Origin: Amyloporia xantha
Lineage: Eukaryota; Basidiomycota; Agaricomycetes; Polyporales; Adustoporiaceae
NCBI GenBank assembly: GCA_036971615.1
Contig: JAYKKR010000009.1
Span: 1,240,001-1,304,000 of the forward strand
Direction of reading: 5' to 3'
DNA: 64,000 bases
The position numbers and the translations under genes were made by a program. This document shows positions 12,930 to 23,714 of this stretch, piece by piece. Within the stretch, counting starts at the first letter, position 1; the number at the start of each line of letters is the position of its first letter. A model generated the notes under the pieces. The model made no database searches. It was given only the letters and a program-made list of their open reading frames with translations, and had not been told where the DNA came from.

Positions 12930-13185
12930 CTTTTCCTGTCCCAGGGATGCCGCGGCGGCCGTATCCGCAGATATCCGCGCTTATATCCAGTCTGGGGCGA
13001 GAGGGAAAACTGGCATTTGGATTGAGTTCAAGTCGTGTAGGAAATACAGCCGTAAGGTGTGTCAGAGCTACTCCGAGAGAATTCTTCCTGTCTCTTGAGA
13101 TTCTGAGTGTATTACCTGCTACTACCTTGCAAATGAGGGCAGAATGTTTCGTAACGAACTTATGCGCAGTGTGACATTACTGTGA
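12930..13185. repeat. Duplicated flank segment R2, 5' flank of CCT5
   Basis: Second copy of segment R1 (11270-11515), in direct orientation. It ends about 90 bp before the CCT5 start codon, so the tandem array abuts or overlaps the promoter of this essential gene. Confidence 0.75.
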
Positions 13186-13275
13186 CATGTCCTCGATCAA
13201 ATGTCACGCGAGCTCTTTCGAGTTCTGTGAACGCGTCTTCAAGTTGGCAGCCTTGACTTGGTCCTCTCATCCAAA

Positions 13276-15520
13276 ATGGCTGAACCACAAGCAATGTATG
13301 CTACTGATGAAGTACGATTTTGTGAACTTGGCTCTGATATCAGCTTATGTTTCTTCCGCAGTACGGTCGACCATTTATCATTCTTCGGGAGCAAGCCAAA
13401 AAGACTCGCAGTCATGGGATAGAAGCGATCAAGGTATTTTCTCATTACGATCGTCTTGCAGGTGTGGTATTGAATCAGCGCGTTATAGTCGCACATATTG
13501 GCGGCGCGCACTGTGGCCAACATTATTCGCACATCTCTAGGTCCTCGTGGTACGTTTACAGCGGAAGGATAGGTCCTAGTCCATTCTGACTACCTCGATG
13601 TGTAGGCTTGGACAAAATACTTATATCTCCTGATGGAGACATTACCGTAACTAATGACGGTGCAACAATTTTGAGCCAGATGGAGGTCGAGCATCAGATT
13701 GCGAAGCTGTTGGTCCAGCTGTCGAGAAGTCAGGACGACGAGATCGGCGACGGCACGACAGGTGTAGTCGGTGAGTTTTGCACTTTATTGACACCATGAA
13801 ACCTACATGCGAGCTAATCTACCTAGTCTTGGCTGGTGCACTGTTGGAACAGAGTGAAGTTCTGCTCGACCGAGGAATTCACCCAATTCGAATAGCAGAT
13901 GGCTTTGAGCGAGCGTGTTCAGTAGCAGTAGAGCATCTGGATCGCATCTCTGACCAAGTCGAATTTTCCCTGTCCGATACGTCAAATCTTGTGAAGACCG
14001 CCTTGACCAGTCTGGGTAGCAAAATGTACGTAGTCTCGCGCCTTGACATTCTCGAGACAGCAGTCCTAACATTTCACATAGTGTCTCGAAAGAACACCAG
14101 AAGTTCGCCAACATCGCAGTCGAAGCAGTGCTGTCGGTGGCGGATTTCGAGCGGAAAGACGTCCCATTCGACATGATCAAGGTTGACGGCAAAGTCGGCG
14201 GTTCGCTCGCCGACACGACACTCATCAAGGGGGTGCTTGTCGACAAGGATATGTCGCACCCGCAGATGCCTCACAGCGTGAAGGATGCGCGCATTGCTAT
14301 TCTAACATGTCCATTCGAACCGCCTCGTCCGAAGACCAAACACAAGCTGGAAGTCACAAGTGTCGATGAGTACCGACGTCTGCGGGAGTACGAGCAGGAA
14401 AAATTCCACGATATGATCAAGCGCGTCAAGGACACGGGTGCGAACTTGGTTATATGCCAATGGGGCTTCGACGACGAGGCGAATCATCTGCTCATGCAGA
14501 ACGAGTTGCCTGCAGTGCGGTGGGTGGGTGGCCCAGAGATCGAGGTGAGTGGTAAGCCGTATCGTTGCACGGCAATGTGTTCTGACGTGATCACAGCTTA
14601 TTGCGATTGCAACACACGGTCGTATCGTCCCTCGGTTTGAAGATTTGACCCCAGAAAAACTCGGCAAGGCGGGTATCGTGCGCGAAGTCTCGTTCGGCAC
14701 CACCCGTGACAAGATGCTCATCATCGAGGAGTGCGCGAACCCACGGACGGTGACTGTCTTCGTCAGAGGTAGCAACAAGATGGTATGTACCTGCTCGCCA
14801 GCATCAAGTTCGATGACTATGGCGTTGTACTCAACATGATTTTATAGATCGTCGATGAGGCCAAACGTGCTCTGCACGATGCACTTTGTGCCGTCCGCAA
14901 CCTTGTGGTAGACAACCGCGTTGTGTATGGTGGAGGAGCCGCAGAAATCAGCTGTTCTCTAGCAGTAGCCAAGGCCGCTGATGAGGTACGTGCCCTGCAT
15001 TGCTCTATACATCCACTTGTTCTCAACTTGCCCTGAATCCCATCTAGATCCCATCAATAGAGCAATATGCCATGCGCGCATTTGCCTCGGCGCTCGACGC
15101 TGTTCCCCTTGCTCTGGCAGAGAACAGCGGTTTGCCGCCTATCGAGACTCTGGCGGATGTCAAGAGCCGACAGGTGAAGGAGGGCAACACCACCCTCGGC
15201 ATCGACTGCCTTGGCAAAGGTGACAACGGTGCGTGGATCGTGACAGCTCCGTGTCGGGCGGTAGTTAACATGGTTCTGCAGACATGAAGAAGCAATTTGT
15301 GTACGATCCTCTTATCTCAAAGCGCCAGCAATATTTGCTCGCTACGCAGGTCGGTTGCTGTTTTGTTTTTCATTTTCACGGCGCTGATTTCATGATTCTT
15401 CTGCAGCTGGTGAGGGCGGTGCTCAAAATTGGTAAGTCCTTCCCATTTTTCTTCTCCTCGATATGCTCATAGGTATGATATGTAGACGATGTCATCGTGG
15501 CTGGTGAAGCAGAGGATTAG
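13276..15520 (+). CDS. CCT5: T-complex protein 1 subunit epsilon (CCT5)
   Basis: Twelve exons: 13276-13311, 13362-13433, 13489-13549, 13606-13770, 13827-14025, 14082-14544, 14597-14782, 14848-14985, 15048-15228, 15282-15349, 15407-15431, 15486-15520; 542 aa, the usual length. CCT5 is one of eight subunits of the cytosolic chaperonin TRiC that folds actin and tubulin. Group II chaperonin motifs are present: [19 protein letters not shown], the ATPase motif [10 protein letters not shown], and [16 protein letters not shown] near the C-terminus. The epsilon assignment rests on the N-terminal [13 protein letters not shown] and the segment EEYEQ-like [20 protein letters not shown]. Exon 11 is only 25 nt. 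All donor sites are GT and all acceptors AG. Confidence 0.96.
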
Positions 15521-15904
15521 TCAAATATCAATATCGCTTGTACTATTACTTGATAAAACTTGCTCTAATCTCAGAATATCTCGCTATCGATTTCTACGCG
15601 GCCATGCCTATCGTCTTTAGAACCAACGGTACCTGCTGTTTGTGCCCTCAGCAGCCTTCTGAGTGAATATCCTCCATTGATAGCAAGTGAGAGCAGATCT
15701 CTGTATTGGTAGCCAAGATGATATTTCGTAAATTTAATCGGTAAGTAGTCTATTATATGTAAGAGTGCAAGCTGTCCAAACGATGGATGAAAATCACCCA
15801 TTCGTCTCTAGCTCGCTTGGCGAGCTATTCCACCGGTTTTATATCTAATGAGCGCAGTCACTCAATCACTTTTCGGCTCCCCTGTCTGGTCATCATGATT
15901 AGCT
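15521..15904. other. Convergent intergenic region CCT5 / Sec14-like
   Basis: 3' UTRs of two converging genes; no further gene or repeat recognised. Confidence 0.4.
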
Positions 15905-17475
15905 CTACTTATCTCCATTAACCTCCTTTACCTGCTCTCCGCCCACGTTTCCAGCCGGCTCTCCACCGTCCACCCGACCCGCATCCACAGCACACTTCAC
16001 CTCCCACTCCTTAATCCCCACCGTCGCACCGAGGCCCCTCCACGCCTGCATGGCCCCCTCCCGCCGCTCCGCACACATCCGCACCAGCGCCGGCCAGTAC
16101 CGCTCATGCTTGTACTCAAACACACACACACCGCCCCACTCCTTCATGAGCATCTCGGGCGCGAACAGGCCGTCGCGCGTGCACGCCGGGTTGAAGCGCA
16201 TCTTCTCGCGCGTGACGGGGTCGAGGAAGGGGGTGATGATCCGGAAGAACGCGTTCACGAGGAAGGGCACGTTCGTGATCAGCGCGCGGCCGAGGCGCTC
16301 GGGATCTGCGGGAGTGATGAGATCAGCTATTTGACGGAATGAGCGGCTTCAAATGGGCGCACAATGATTTTGAAGGATGTTGATGGTCTGGAGATGCTCG
16401 GTCAGTCGGCGCGTAACCGATGGTAAGAAATAAACCACCGCACCGCACGCGATTGAGAAATAGAAGGCATCTTCGCCCGATCCGCAATGTCCACCATGAG
16501 GGCGAGGTTCCTGAGCGCAGGGCAGGTCGTCAACATCTTCGCTGACGTAAGAGTTCCTGCAGAAAATGTGACCTACTCGACACCGGGGCCCATCAGATCC
16601 ACCGACCGCTCCAACATCCACGTCAGAAAGTGCATCTGGCGAATCGTCTCCTCCGTGTTCTGTCTACTCGGACGGAGGTACAGGGCAGGCCGCCCATCGG
16701 CATCGTACCCGAACAAGACCATTTTACCCGTCAACGCCTGACAGGAAAGCGATATTCAGCCGTATAAGGGTGTACAAGCGGCAGATGGGCTGTACCTCCG
16801 GTTCAACGTGGTCCGCGGTGATCAAGTCGTAGAGTCCGTACTCGCGCCGCCAGATGAGGGTCTCCTCGAGGCGCTTGATGGCGGCCTTTGCCCCGGCCCA
16901 TTTGGTCGCGCGCAAGTACCTGAGCACGGATCAGTCTATGGCATCTAACCACGTAGGGCCCAAAGAAGTACGCTGCTGTGAACCGTTCGTGAAAAGCGGT
17001 CGTACCTGTGTATGCATTCGTACGACTTCAGAAGTTGTCAGTGGATAGAAACATGCGACGAGACCCACGCAGACAGGAGGAAGCGCGGAAGGAGCCATCC
17101 AAAATGCACATGCCAAGAGCAAGCCGCCGTCAAACTGACAAAAGCCAGCACTTGGCCAATGCACGTCCCATGTTAATAGACACGCATTATATGCACGCCG
17201 TGCACCCAGATACGATCCTCGCGCATGCGGGAATCCTTCAAGAGTAGTCACCAGCCAAACCGACGTACCAGCCAAAATTTCTCCTCGTCCCGCAGCTGTC
17301 CCTCCTTCACATTCGGCAGCACGTACTCCTCGCGCTGAAAGTGCGCAACCACTTCATCGAGCACCTTCTGCTGCTCCGGCTTCACCGCATGTTCCGAAGG
17401 AAAGTTCGCCAACTTTTCCTCTATGCGGGGAACAAGCAGCGGTTCATAGATCGTCTCTGACTCTTCAGCCGCCAT
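15905..17475 (-). CDS. Sec14-like CRAL-TRIO lipid-transfer protein
   Basis: Seven exons: 17475-17269, 17025-17006 (20 nt), 16919-16796, 16737-16577, 16510-16444, 16387-16363 (25 nt), 16305-15905; 334 aa. CRAL-TRIO proteins of the Sec14 family exchange phosphatidylinositol and phosphatidylcholine between membranes and tune phosphoinositide synthesis. The N-terminal CRAL-TRIO helix bundle is seen as FWLSYECIHRYLRATKW...RREYGLYDL, and the lipid-binding domain as GKMVLFGYDADGRPALYLRP, LMGPGVENLALMVDIAD, ILQNHYPERLGRALITNVP and FLVNAFFRIITPFLDPVTREK. Each splice choice was checked against these motifs. The C-terminal 60 residues after the domain are family-variable. Start at 17475 chosen as the first ATG in frame before the conserved part. 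Confidence 0.92.
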
Positions 17476-17732
17476 GTAGACGCAGTTCGAGGAGTTACGA
17501 GTGGTGAGAGACAAGTGAGAGACCTGCCGTCTGCCTGCAGCCAATTCAATGACCCTGTCGTCCCACTCTCTTTAGATTTGTGGCAGAACGTGCAGTCGTG
17601 CCATGATTTCATACCACGCATCACGTGCCCAGACCGATCGGTCACTAAGCGCCCGTTTCTGGCTCCTCACGACCGTCGACGACGATATCGCTGCTCACAC
17701 GACCACGCACCCTGCTGCCCTCCCTTCGACCC

Positions 17733-18258
17733 ATGGCGAGCAAGCCGACTCGCTTGCGGGCGCTGGCACTCTACAAGGAGCTCCATCGACTGGGGCGGGA
17801 GTACCCGGATCCGTCGTGCGTGTCTTTATCTCCTATTCGCGGTTGATAGTTCTAGTGTTCACGCTGCGAATGGGCAGGTATAATTTCCATAGGAAGCTTC
17901 GTGGGCTGTATGAGAGTACGTCGTGTGCGGTGAATCTCTCGGAACAGATGTCCTAATGTGCTGTCCGTGCTGCTTTGACGAATGGTTCGTGAACAGAGAA
18001 CAGAGAGTTGAAGGATCCAGAGGAGATCGAGAAGGCGCTCAAACTGGGGGAATACATCCGCAACGGTGAGTCTCTGCTGTACCTTTCCGTTCTTGCATGG
18101 CAACGCCCGGTCAGACCCCGCTGCACATATGTATAGTCTTACTGATTGTTTCATTCCCCCACCCTATCGCAGAAACGCTCGCACTCTACTCCTTGCGCAA
18201 GTACCGCCATCTGAAGAGGATGTACCCGGGAGACTCGCTCTCAGACCCAACATCATGA
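17733..18258 (+). CDS. LYR-motif protein, ETFRF1/LYRM5-like
   Basis: Four exons: 17733-17815, 17878-17915, 17997-18065, 18173-18258; 91 aa. LYR proteins are small mitochondrial matrix proteins that bind acyl-carrier protein and assist Fe-S or flavoprotein assembly. The LYR-type motif is ALYKELHRLGREYPD (L-Y-K in place of L-Y-R), followed by YNFHRKLRGLYEKNREL, DPEEIEKALKLGEYI and LYSLRKYRHLKRMYP. This order matches animal LYRM5/ETFRF1, which regulates the electron-transfer flavoprotein, better than complex I or II LYR factors. The gene is divergent from the Sec14-like gene with about 260 bp between starts. Assignment to the ETFRF1 branch is an inference by pattern. Confidence 0.88.
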
Positions 18259-19583
18259 GACAGGCCGCCGTTGACATTCTCAAGTACACTCCTTCCACAG
18301 GGGCACCTATGCCACATTGGCCGATTTATCGCCGGTCAAGACGAGGTCGCGCTTCACGCAAGCGGAGTGTACCCGCATCACTCCTCGAACTCGTGTCCCT
18401 CGGCAATGCAGTTTCATAGGACTGTCCCTCCGTGACCATGCTCTTGCGTTTTACAGTAGCGCGGCTACACGTAGGTCTGCTTCCTGTCCCGAGGGGAGCG
18501 GGTCGGACCGATTGTCGTCACGGGCAGGTCCATTTATGATGCATTAGATTAGCGAAGATAGGCGGATGGTTAGGGTACATGCATGGACCCGGGATGGGAC
18601 TAATTTGTTGGAGGATCAGGATCAGGCGGTAGAGACGTCTGTATGTATTGATAATTGATGCGACTGCGAATTGCTCAGCTGTGCTTTCATGCAACGTCTC
18701 AATAGAGGAAAGTTTCTTTTTCACCCGTATATACGATACCGGTGTCATTCTGAAACGTACTGTGTGTTCCTCAAATTCCGTGGTCCTTCGTCCATTCTTT
18801 CAGAATCTTTGGACAGGGAGCACAGTCGACACCCAGTCCAAGCTTCCTTGATAGGCAACTCGCCTGCCTGATATGGTAGGTTGTGAATTTGCACCATCTG
18901 CATCTTTGCTGAGTTAGCATCTGGTATGCAATCTGTAACATCCGACTGTGTCTGTCACTTGCCATGAAGATGATATACATGGTGCGTTGTTTTGAATTGC
19001 GTTGCAACTTTCATGCACATGGCTGATGAATAATATATCTACATGACGAGAAACACCCTTTCTCTGCCAAATCACACTGGCACGTTATTTATATCACACT
19101 GCAAGTTAAAAGTACCGGGCGATAGGATGCGACTGGAATGTGATGTATGATGGACGGAGACGTCAGCAATTGTCGCCATAGGCCCATAGCCTATACCGAC
19201 TCCAAAGAGAATCGGCCGAGCCGTTGAGACTATGTAAGTCGCCTTACCCGTGTGTTCCGCCATTCCGGTTGAAACCACAGGTCGGGAGCGCAAGAGTGGA
19301 GAAGTTCAGCGACCGCTGGTCCGCTGCACCCGTGCGTGCGTTGGGCAGCTGGAGTGGTGGTGCATAGTGGAAGATCCCCTGGGTGCAGAGTGACGTCACG
19401 TTCCACTTTGAACGGACGTCATGCCTTTTGCCCCTCCCTTTTCTATGCCCAGCCGCCGCCGCCATCGACCCTCCAACTTGCCCGTTTCCTGTCAGCCAAC
19501 CACCACATTCGCATTCGTAACATATATAAGCCGTCAACGTTTCCCATTCCTTACCTCCCCACCTCTGTTTTATCATCTCCATA
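18259..19583. other. Intergenic region with TATA-like promoter near its end
   Basis: No supported gene in 1.3 kb. A TATA-like sequence catatataag lies at about 19518-19528, some 60 bp before the start codon of the next gene, and is probably its core promoter. Open frames at 18317-18851 and 19072-19669 have no family features. Confidence 0.45.
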
Positions 19584-20198
19584 ATGTCCGCCAGCATGCT
19601 CTCCATCGCATCACGCACCGCTACCAAGCGCGCCGCCGTTGTACCAAAGACTACTCTCGTGGCTTGCACAACCCGCTCTTATTCGAGCAGACATGGAAAC
19701 GACCCCCACGTGTGTAGACCGTTACCAGCGCGAGGAAGTAATGGAGGCTGACCTGTTGAAACAGGTCCTGGAGGTCGAGAAGAACCGTAACCTCACCAAG
19801 AACCAGCACAAAACATCCACGACCATAGAGAATGCTCCTGGCTGGAACGAGTATCTCGCCAGCTCCTCAGAGGCTGCCGTCAAGGTCCGTGGCCGTCGTA
19901 TCCACTCTTCCTTTGACTGTCATTCACGTTCCCCATCCAGGCGGACCGCTCCTCACACGGCCTGGAAAATCTCCAGGAGCGCACAGTGCAGCACATCAGC
20001 GACCGCCACCACAAGAACGAGTCTCCGTCCGCCAACACTCGCGATCCTGCGACGGACACGGATAACATGGTCGAAGGCGACGTCGTCCAGGCCGTGTATG
20101 AACGCGAGGAAGTCAAAGGCCCCCTGCGCGGCGCTAGTGGCACCAAGTTTGTCGAGGAAGGGTACGAGCGTGTGGCGAGGAGCACGCCCGCCAAGTAG
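19584..20198 (+). CDS. Small mitochondrial-targeted protein of unknown function
   Basis: Three exons: 19584-19709, 19765-19884, 19941-20198; 167 aa. The N-terminus (MSASMLSIASRTATKRAAVV...TTRSYSSR in two parts) is rich in Ser, Thr, Arg and Ala with no acidic residue, typical of a mitochondrial presequence with a likely cleavage after RSYSS. The mature part is hydrophilic with the segments HVLEVEKNRNL, APGWNEYLASSSEAAVKAD and LQERTVQHISDRHH. It resembles a conserved basidiomycete family of uncharacterised small mitochondrial proteins. No enzyme motif is visible. The two introns are in phase 0. Confidence 0.8.
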
Positions 20199-20692
20199 AT
20201 GTGCGCGTTCCTGAGTTCAGCGAGGTTGAGGGGAAAGGAAGGATAGGGAGAATCACTGTATCTATATTGTCAGTTCTGTTTGAACGTCTATCGCCAGTCA
20301 TCATTACAGTCTTATCAATTGTACAAGTAATTCATATACATCGTGTTCTTTCATGCATCTGGAACGCACCAGCGTCCCGGAAAGAATCTACCGATCATAG
20401 CGTTCCTCGCGCAGCGCTACGTTCATATCTTGGCCGCGTCCCCTACCAGCAAGTCGTCTAGATCGCTGCGCAGGGTGCACAACGTGCATATGGACTGCGC
20501 CCGCAACATCCACGCCGACATTGACATGCTATTTATATGATGTCATGTCATCTGGCCACCGTCCGAGCGCCCGGATACGGCGTATAGTGGGAAGATGCCT
20601 ACCACAGTAAGCACGGCGCCGTCTAGCTCGCGTCTGGCACGCGATACATAAGGGCGCGCATCTGAATCCTTCTCGTGTGCCTGTTCCATAGG
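20199..20692. other. Intergenic region
   Basis: About 0.5 kb without a supported gene or repeat, lying between two plus-strand genes. Confidence 0.4.
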
Positions 20693-22040
20693 ATGACTCC
20701 CCAGATGAAGACATCGGCCTACCGAGTTCCTCTGTACGACTTCATCCCTGCGGAGGCAGATCTCAAGCTTGAGCTTGGGAGCCCGCTAGGATCTGAAACG
20801 GTGCCCCTATATGCGCGCCATCACCCGGAAGTGAAGGTCAAGCCGTTGAAGTATTGTGAGTCCCGCCATCTGGTCCTCTGCCGTAGCACCAAGTCCGGAT
20901 GACTGGCGGGGCATCATGGAAAGCGCGCATATACTGACTGGCCTGGACGCACGACGCAGGGCAGATCCCCCGGGCCCTGCGCACCGCTGGATCCTTGGGC
21001 CCGGAGACAGATCCACTGAATAACTACATCGAAGACACGCCGGTGAGCACCGCATATACACATGAGCGCCCGAGCCGCGCTGACCGGGAAATGCTCTCCT
21101 CAACGCTGCTGACATCGCGCGATCGTGAACATGCAATGGCGATAACAGGACGCCAAGCGGACACCCCTCGTCAAGCTCACCTGGTACATCCGAGGCGGCG
21201 CAAAATTCGCGATCGAGGTGCGCTGCGGCCGCGCGTTCACTGTCCATCGGGGAGATGCGTACATGGAACGGTGAGCCCCGTGTTCTTTAGCCTCGCAGCA
21301 GGTGCTGAGCGGCGGATGCTCGGATGCGGACCGCGACGAATAGGCACTCACCAGGTCCAGAAAGCAAGGAGCGCAAGGCGCTCCTCGCCCTGTGGCGCAA
21401 GATGCCCTCGTCCCTGTCACCGCAGCAACGCAAGGTATGTCCACCCCATTCTCGCGCCCCGTCTCGCCCTAACAGCCCTGACGTGGCCCTCCCGCACGCG
21501 CGCTCGTACAGCGCGCAGAAGACTTCTTCAAAAAGCAGGACGAGGCAACGAAGGCGGCGTTTGGCGAGAGGCTCGACGAGATGTACACGGTGATGAGCCT
21601 GGTGACGAGGCCGGAGAAGCGGGGGAGGGGTACGGGTCCGCATTGGTGGCTAGCGTGACGGCGAAGGTGCGTGTGATACGGCACTCACTGGCATGCCCCT
21701 GGGTGTCTGCGTTGCTGATAAAATACGCACCACAGGCCGACGCGGAGGGCCGCGCGACGTGGCTCAGCTCGTCCAACCTCGCGAACACGGCGTTCTACGA
21801 GCAGTGCGGGTTCGTGGGCGTGAAGGACTTCACGCTGGGCGAGGACGACCCGACGTGGACGAAGCCACCTGTGGTGCTTCGTTTGGTGAGTGGCCGTCGC
21901 CTTTTGCCCGTGTCATATTTGTGTATCTCGCAAGAATGTGCTTTGCTGACCCTGTGGACATTTGATAGATGCTCAGAGAGGTTGGGGGAGTGGGAGTCGG
22001 GCAGGCAGATGTCTCGAAGACGGAGGGAGGATGGCGTTAA
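20693..22040 (+). pseudogene. GNAT-family acetyltransferase copy 4 with one-base frameshift
   Basis: Seven exons read as 20693-20855, 20960-21042, 21149-21270, 21344-21434, 21512-21666, 21736-21885, 21969-22040. The protein starts MTPQMKTSAYRVPLYDF and shares exon lengths with GNAT copy 1 (91 and 150 nt). Exon 5 is 155 nt where copy 1 has 156 nt: in the G-rich run at 21620-21632 one base is missing, so the frame breaks exactly in the acetyl-CoA motif (RPEKRGRG | YGSALVASVTAK). After the break the frame is again clean (ADAEGRATWLSSSNLANTAF, FYEQCGFVGVKDFTLGED). Because both sides are conserved and the break lies in a homopolymer, this is either a very young pseudogene or a base-calling error in a real gene. 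It is GC-richer than copy 1. Confidence 0.8.
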
Positions 22041-23714
22041 AATATAAAGCCATGGGGTACTGAACGTATTGTACTTACCAGCTATATATGTGTTCCGATA
22101 TCCGTGTCGACCTTGTCGCTTATAGGTCGCTACCTATATATTTTGATGACACCGCGCTGCTTGCAGCACAGACCGCGGGATCATTCCCAACCTCTTCATA
22201 GTAAAGAGATGCAGATAAAGCCTTCACTGAAAGACCGTCCTTCATGTGTGAGTTTCCTCGCCAACCCCTTGTTTGGGTAAGTTCCATTACTGAAACAACA
22301 GTTTGAATGCCCCGTCTGAACACGATGTGTAAAACTGAGGACGGCGAGACGAACTGACAGAGAGTGGGCACTGGAATAGGGGAATTTGGTAGAGGCGCCT
22401 GTAAGACTTACCATTGACAGGGACATCACGACTAGTACCACATATGTGTGATGCACGCATCTCAGGAACTGCCACTAGTACTCATCTCATCGTTGAACAT
22501 ACCTCTGAGTAGTCTCCGTGGCTTGACCAATATAGACGAAGACAGTCGTTCGGCTTTATAATGGTCTGCTCCAGTACGCGCTATCAGGGTGGGGGTTGAG
22601 CACTTCGCTTGTGAGGTTCGGCTGTTGCCGAATGGCGACAGCTCAGCCAATAGGAGCGTTCCGGCAATCCTCCAGCCGACTCAACGGTCCGTCAACACCG
22701 GTCAGGCTTCGCTATAGGGCTAGCCGCTAGCCACAGCCATTGTAGAAACCACTTCATGTATCTACATATCTTATGAGATTCGTTACATTACGCATACAAT
22801 ATTAGAGTATCATGGAGCCTCAGCCACAAACAACGGTGGCACGTAGTGTTGTTGGCAATACCGGCGCCATTTTGCCAAGTGGCGCGCGCCAAGCGCCGCG
22901 CCACCCCTGGCGCACCGTCCTCAGTGGCACAACCTGGCGAGAACACGGGCGCCTAAACCTCGGCAGAGCTCGGCAACCATCGGTACCCTCCGATAGTCCG
23001 GTTTAGGAATTCTCGGCCGGCCTTACACGCGTTGAAAATCGACGTCTGGCCTTCATTGGCTCATTTATTGACATCTTTCTACCTCCCGAGGCAGGCCAAA
23101 CAGGGCTTTCAGCTTTTAATCAGATCTATTTCATACAAGTATCAATGCATACACTGATTCTAGATGAGCTGGGAAGAATTTATGATCCTAGAGTTTGTAA
23201 AATATATTCAAACTGGTTTTCGATGCAGAAAAACATGCGGAGGAATTTCGCCAGTTTCGCCATGTGCGCCAGCAAACGCCAGGCCCTCCCGCAGAGGCTG
23301 CGCCGCGCCAGGCGCTTGGCGCAGCACCGCTGGAGTTTTGCCCCCTACACTAGTGGCACGGTAAGGCTATCCAAGTTGGCGGTGCTATTTCACGTAGATA
23401 TGGTGAGCTTGGTGCTATTTCACGTAACTATGGTGAGCGCAATACCAAAAGGGCGAGTCTTAGGGCGCATCACTGAGCTGCGCAAAATCTCTGCTCACGG
23501 GGCGAGCGAGCGCGCGCAACAGGGTCGCAGAGTATTCCAAAGTTCTACTTGGTACGGGTACGCGTTGTTGACGCATGCTGACGCGTATACACGGGCGGCT
23601 AATCCGGCAGTTTGCGAAATGCTCAACCCCGGTACAAGTGTCCCGGACAGATCAAGACTAACCTCTGAGCTCTCTGCATTAATCGATCGGTAGAACACGC
23701 CAGCCTTGGCTCAG
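22041..23714. other. Intergenic region with GC-rich repeat-like block
   Basis: No supported gene. A block at about 22830-23440 is rich in ggcgc/gccaag words in both orientations and could be a decayed non-autonomous transposon. An open frame of 182 codons at 23145-23693 crosses it but has no family features. Confidence 0.4.
23381..23438. repeat. Two-copy direct repeat, 30-bp period
   Basis: The unit ggtgctatttcacgta is followed in both copies by a near-identical tatggtgagc; copies start at 23381 and 23411. Confidence 0.8.

Noticed and set aside
23145..23693. Open frame of 182 codons
   Set aside because: It crosses the GC-rich repeat-like block and the 30-bp direct repeat, has no family features and no codon pattern like its neighbours.
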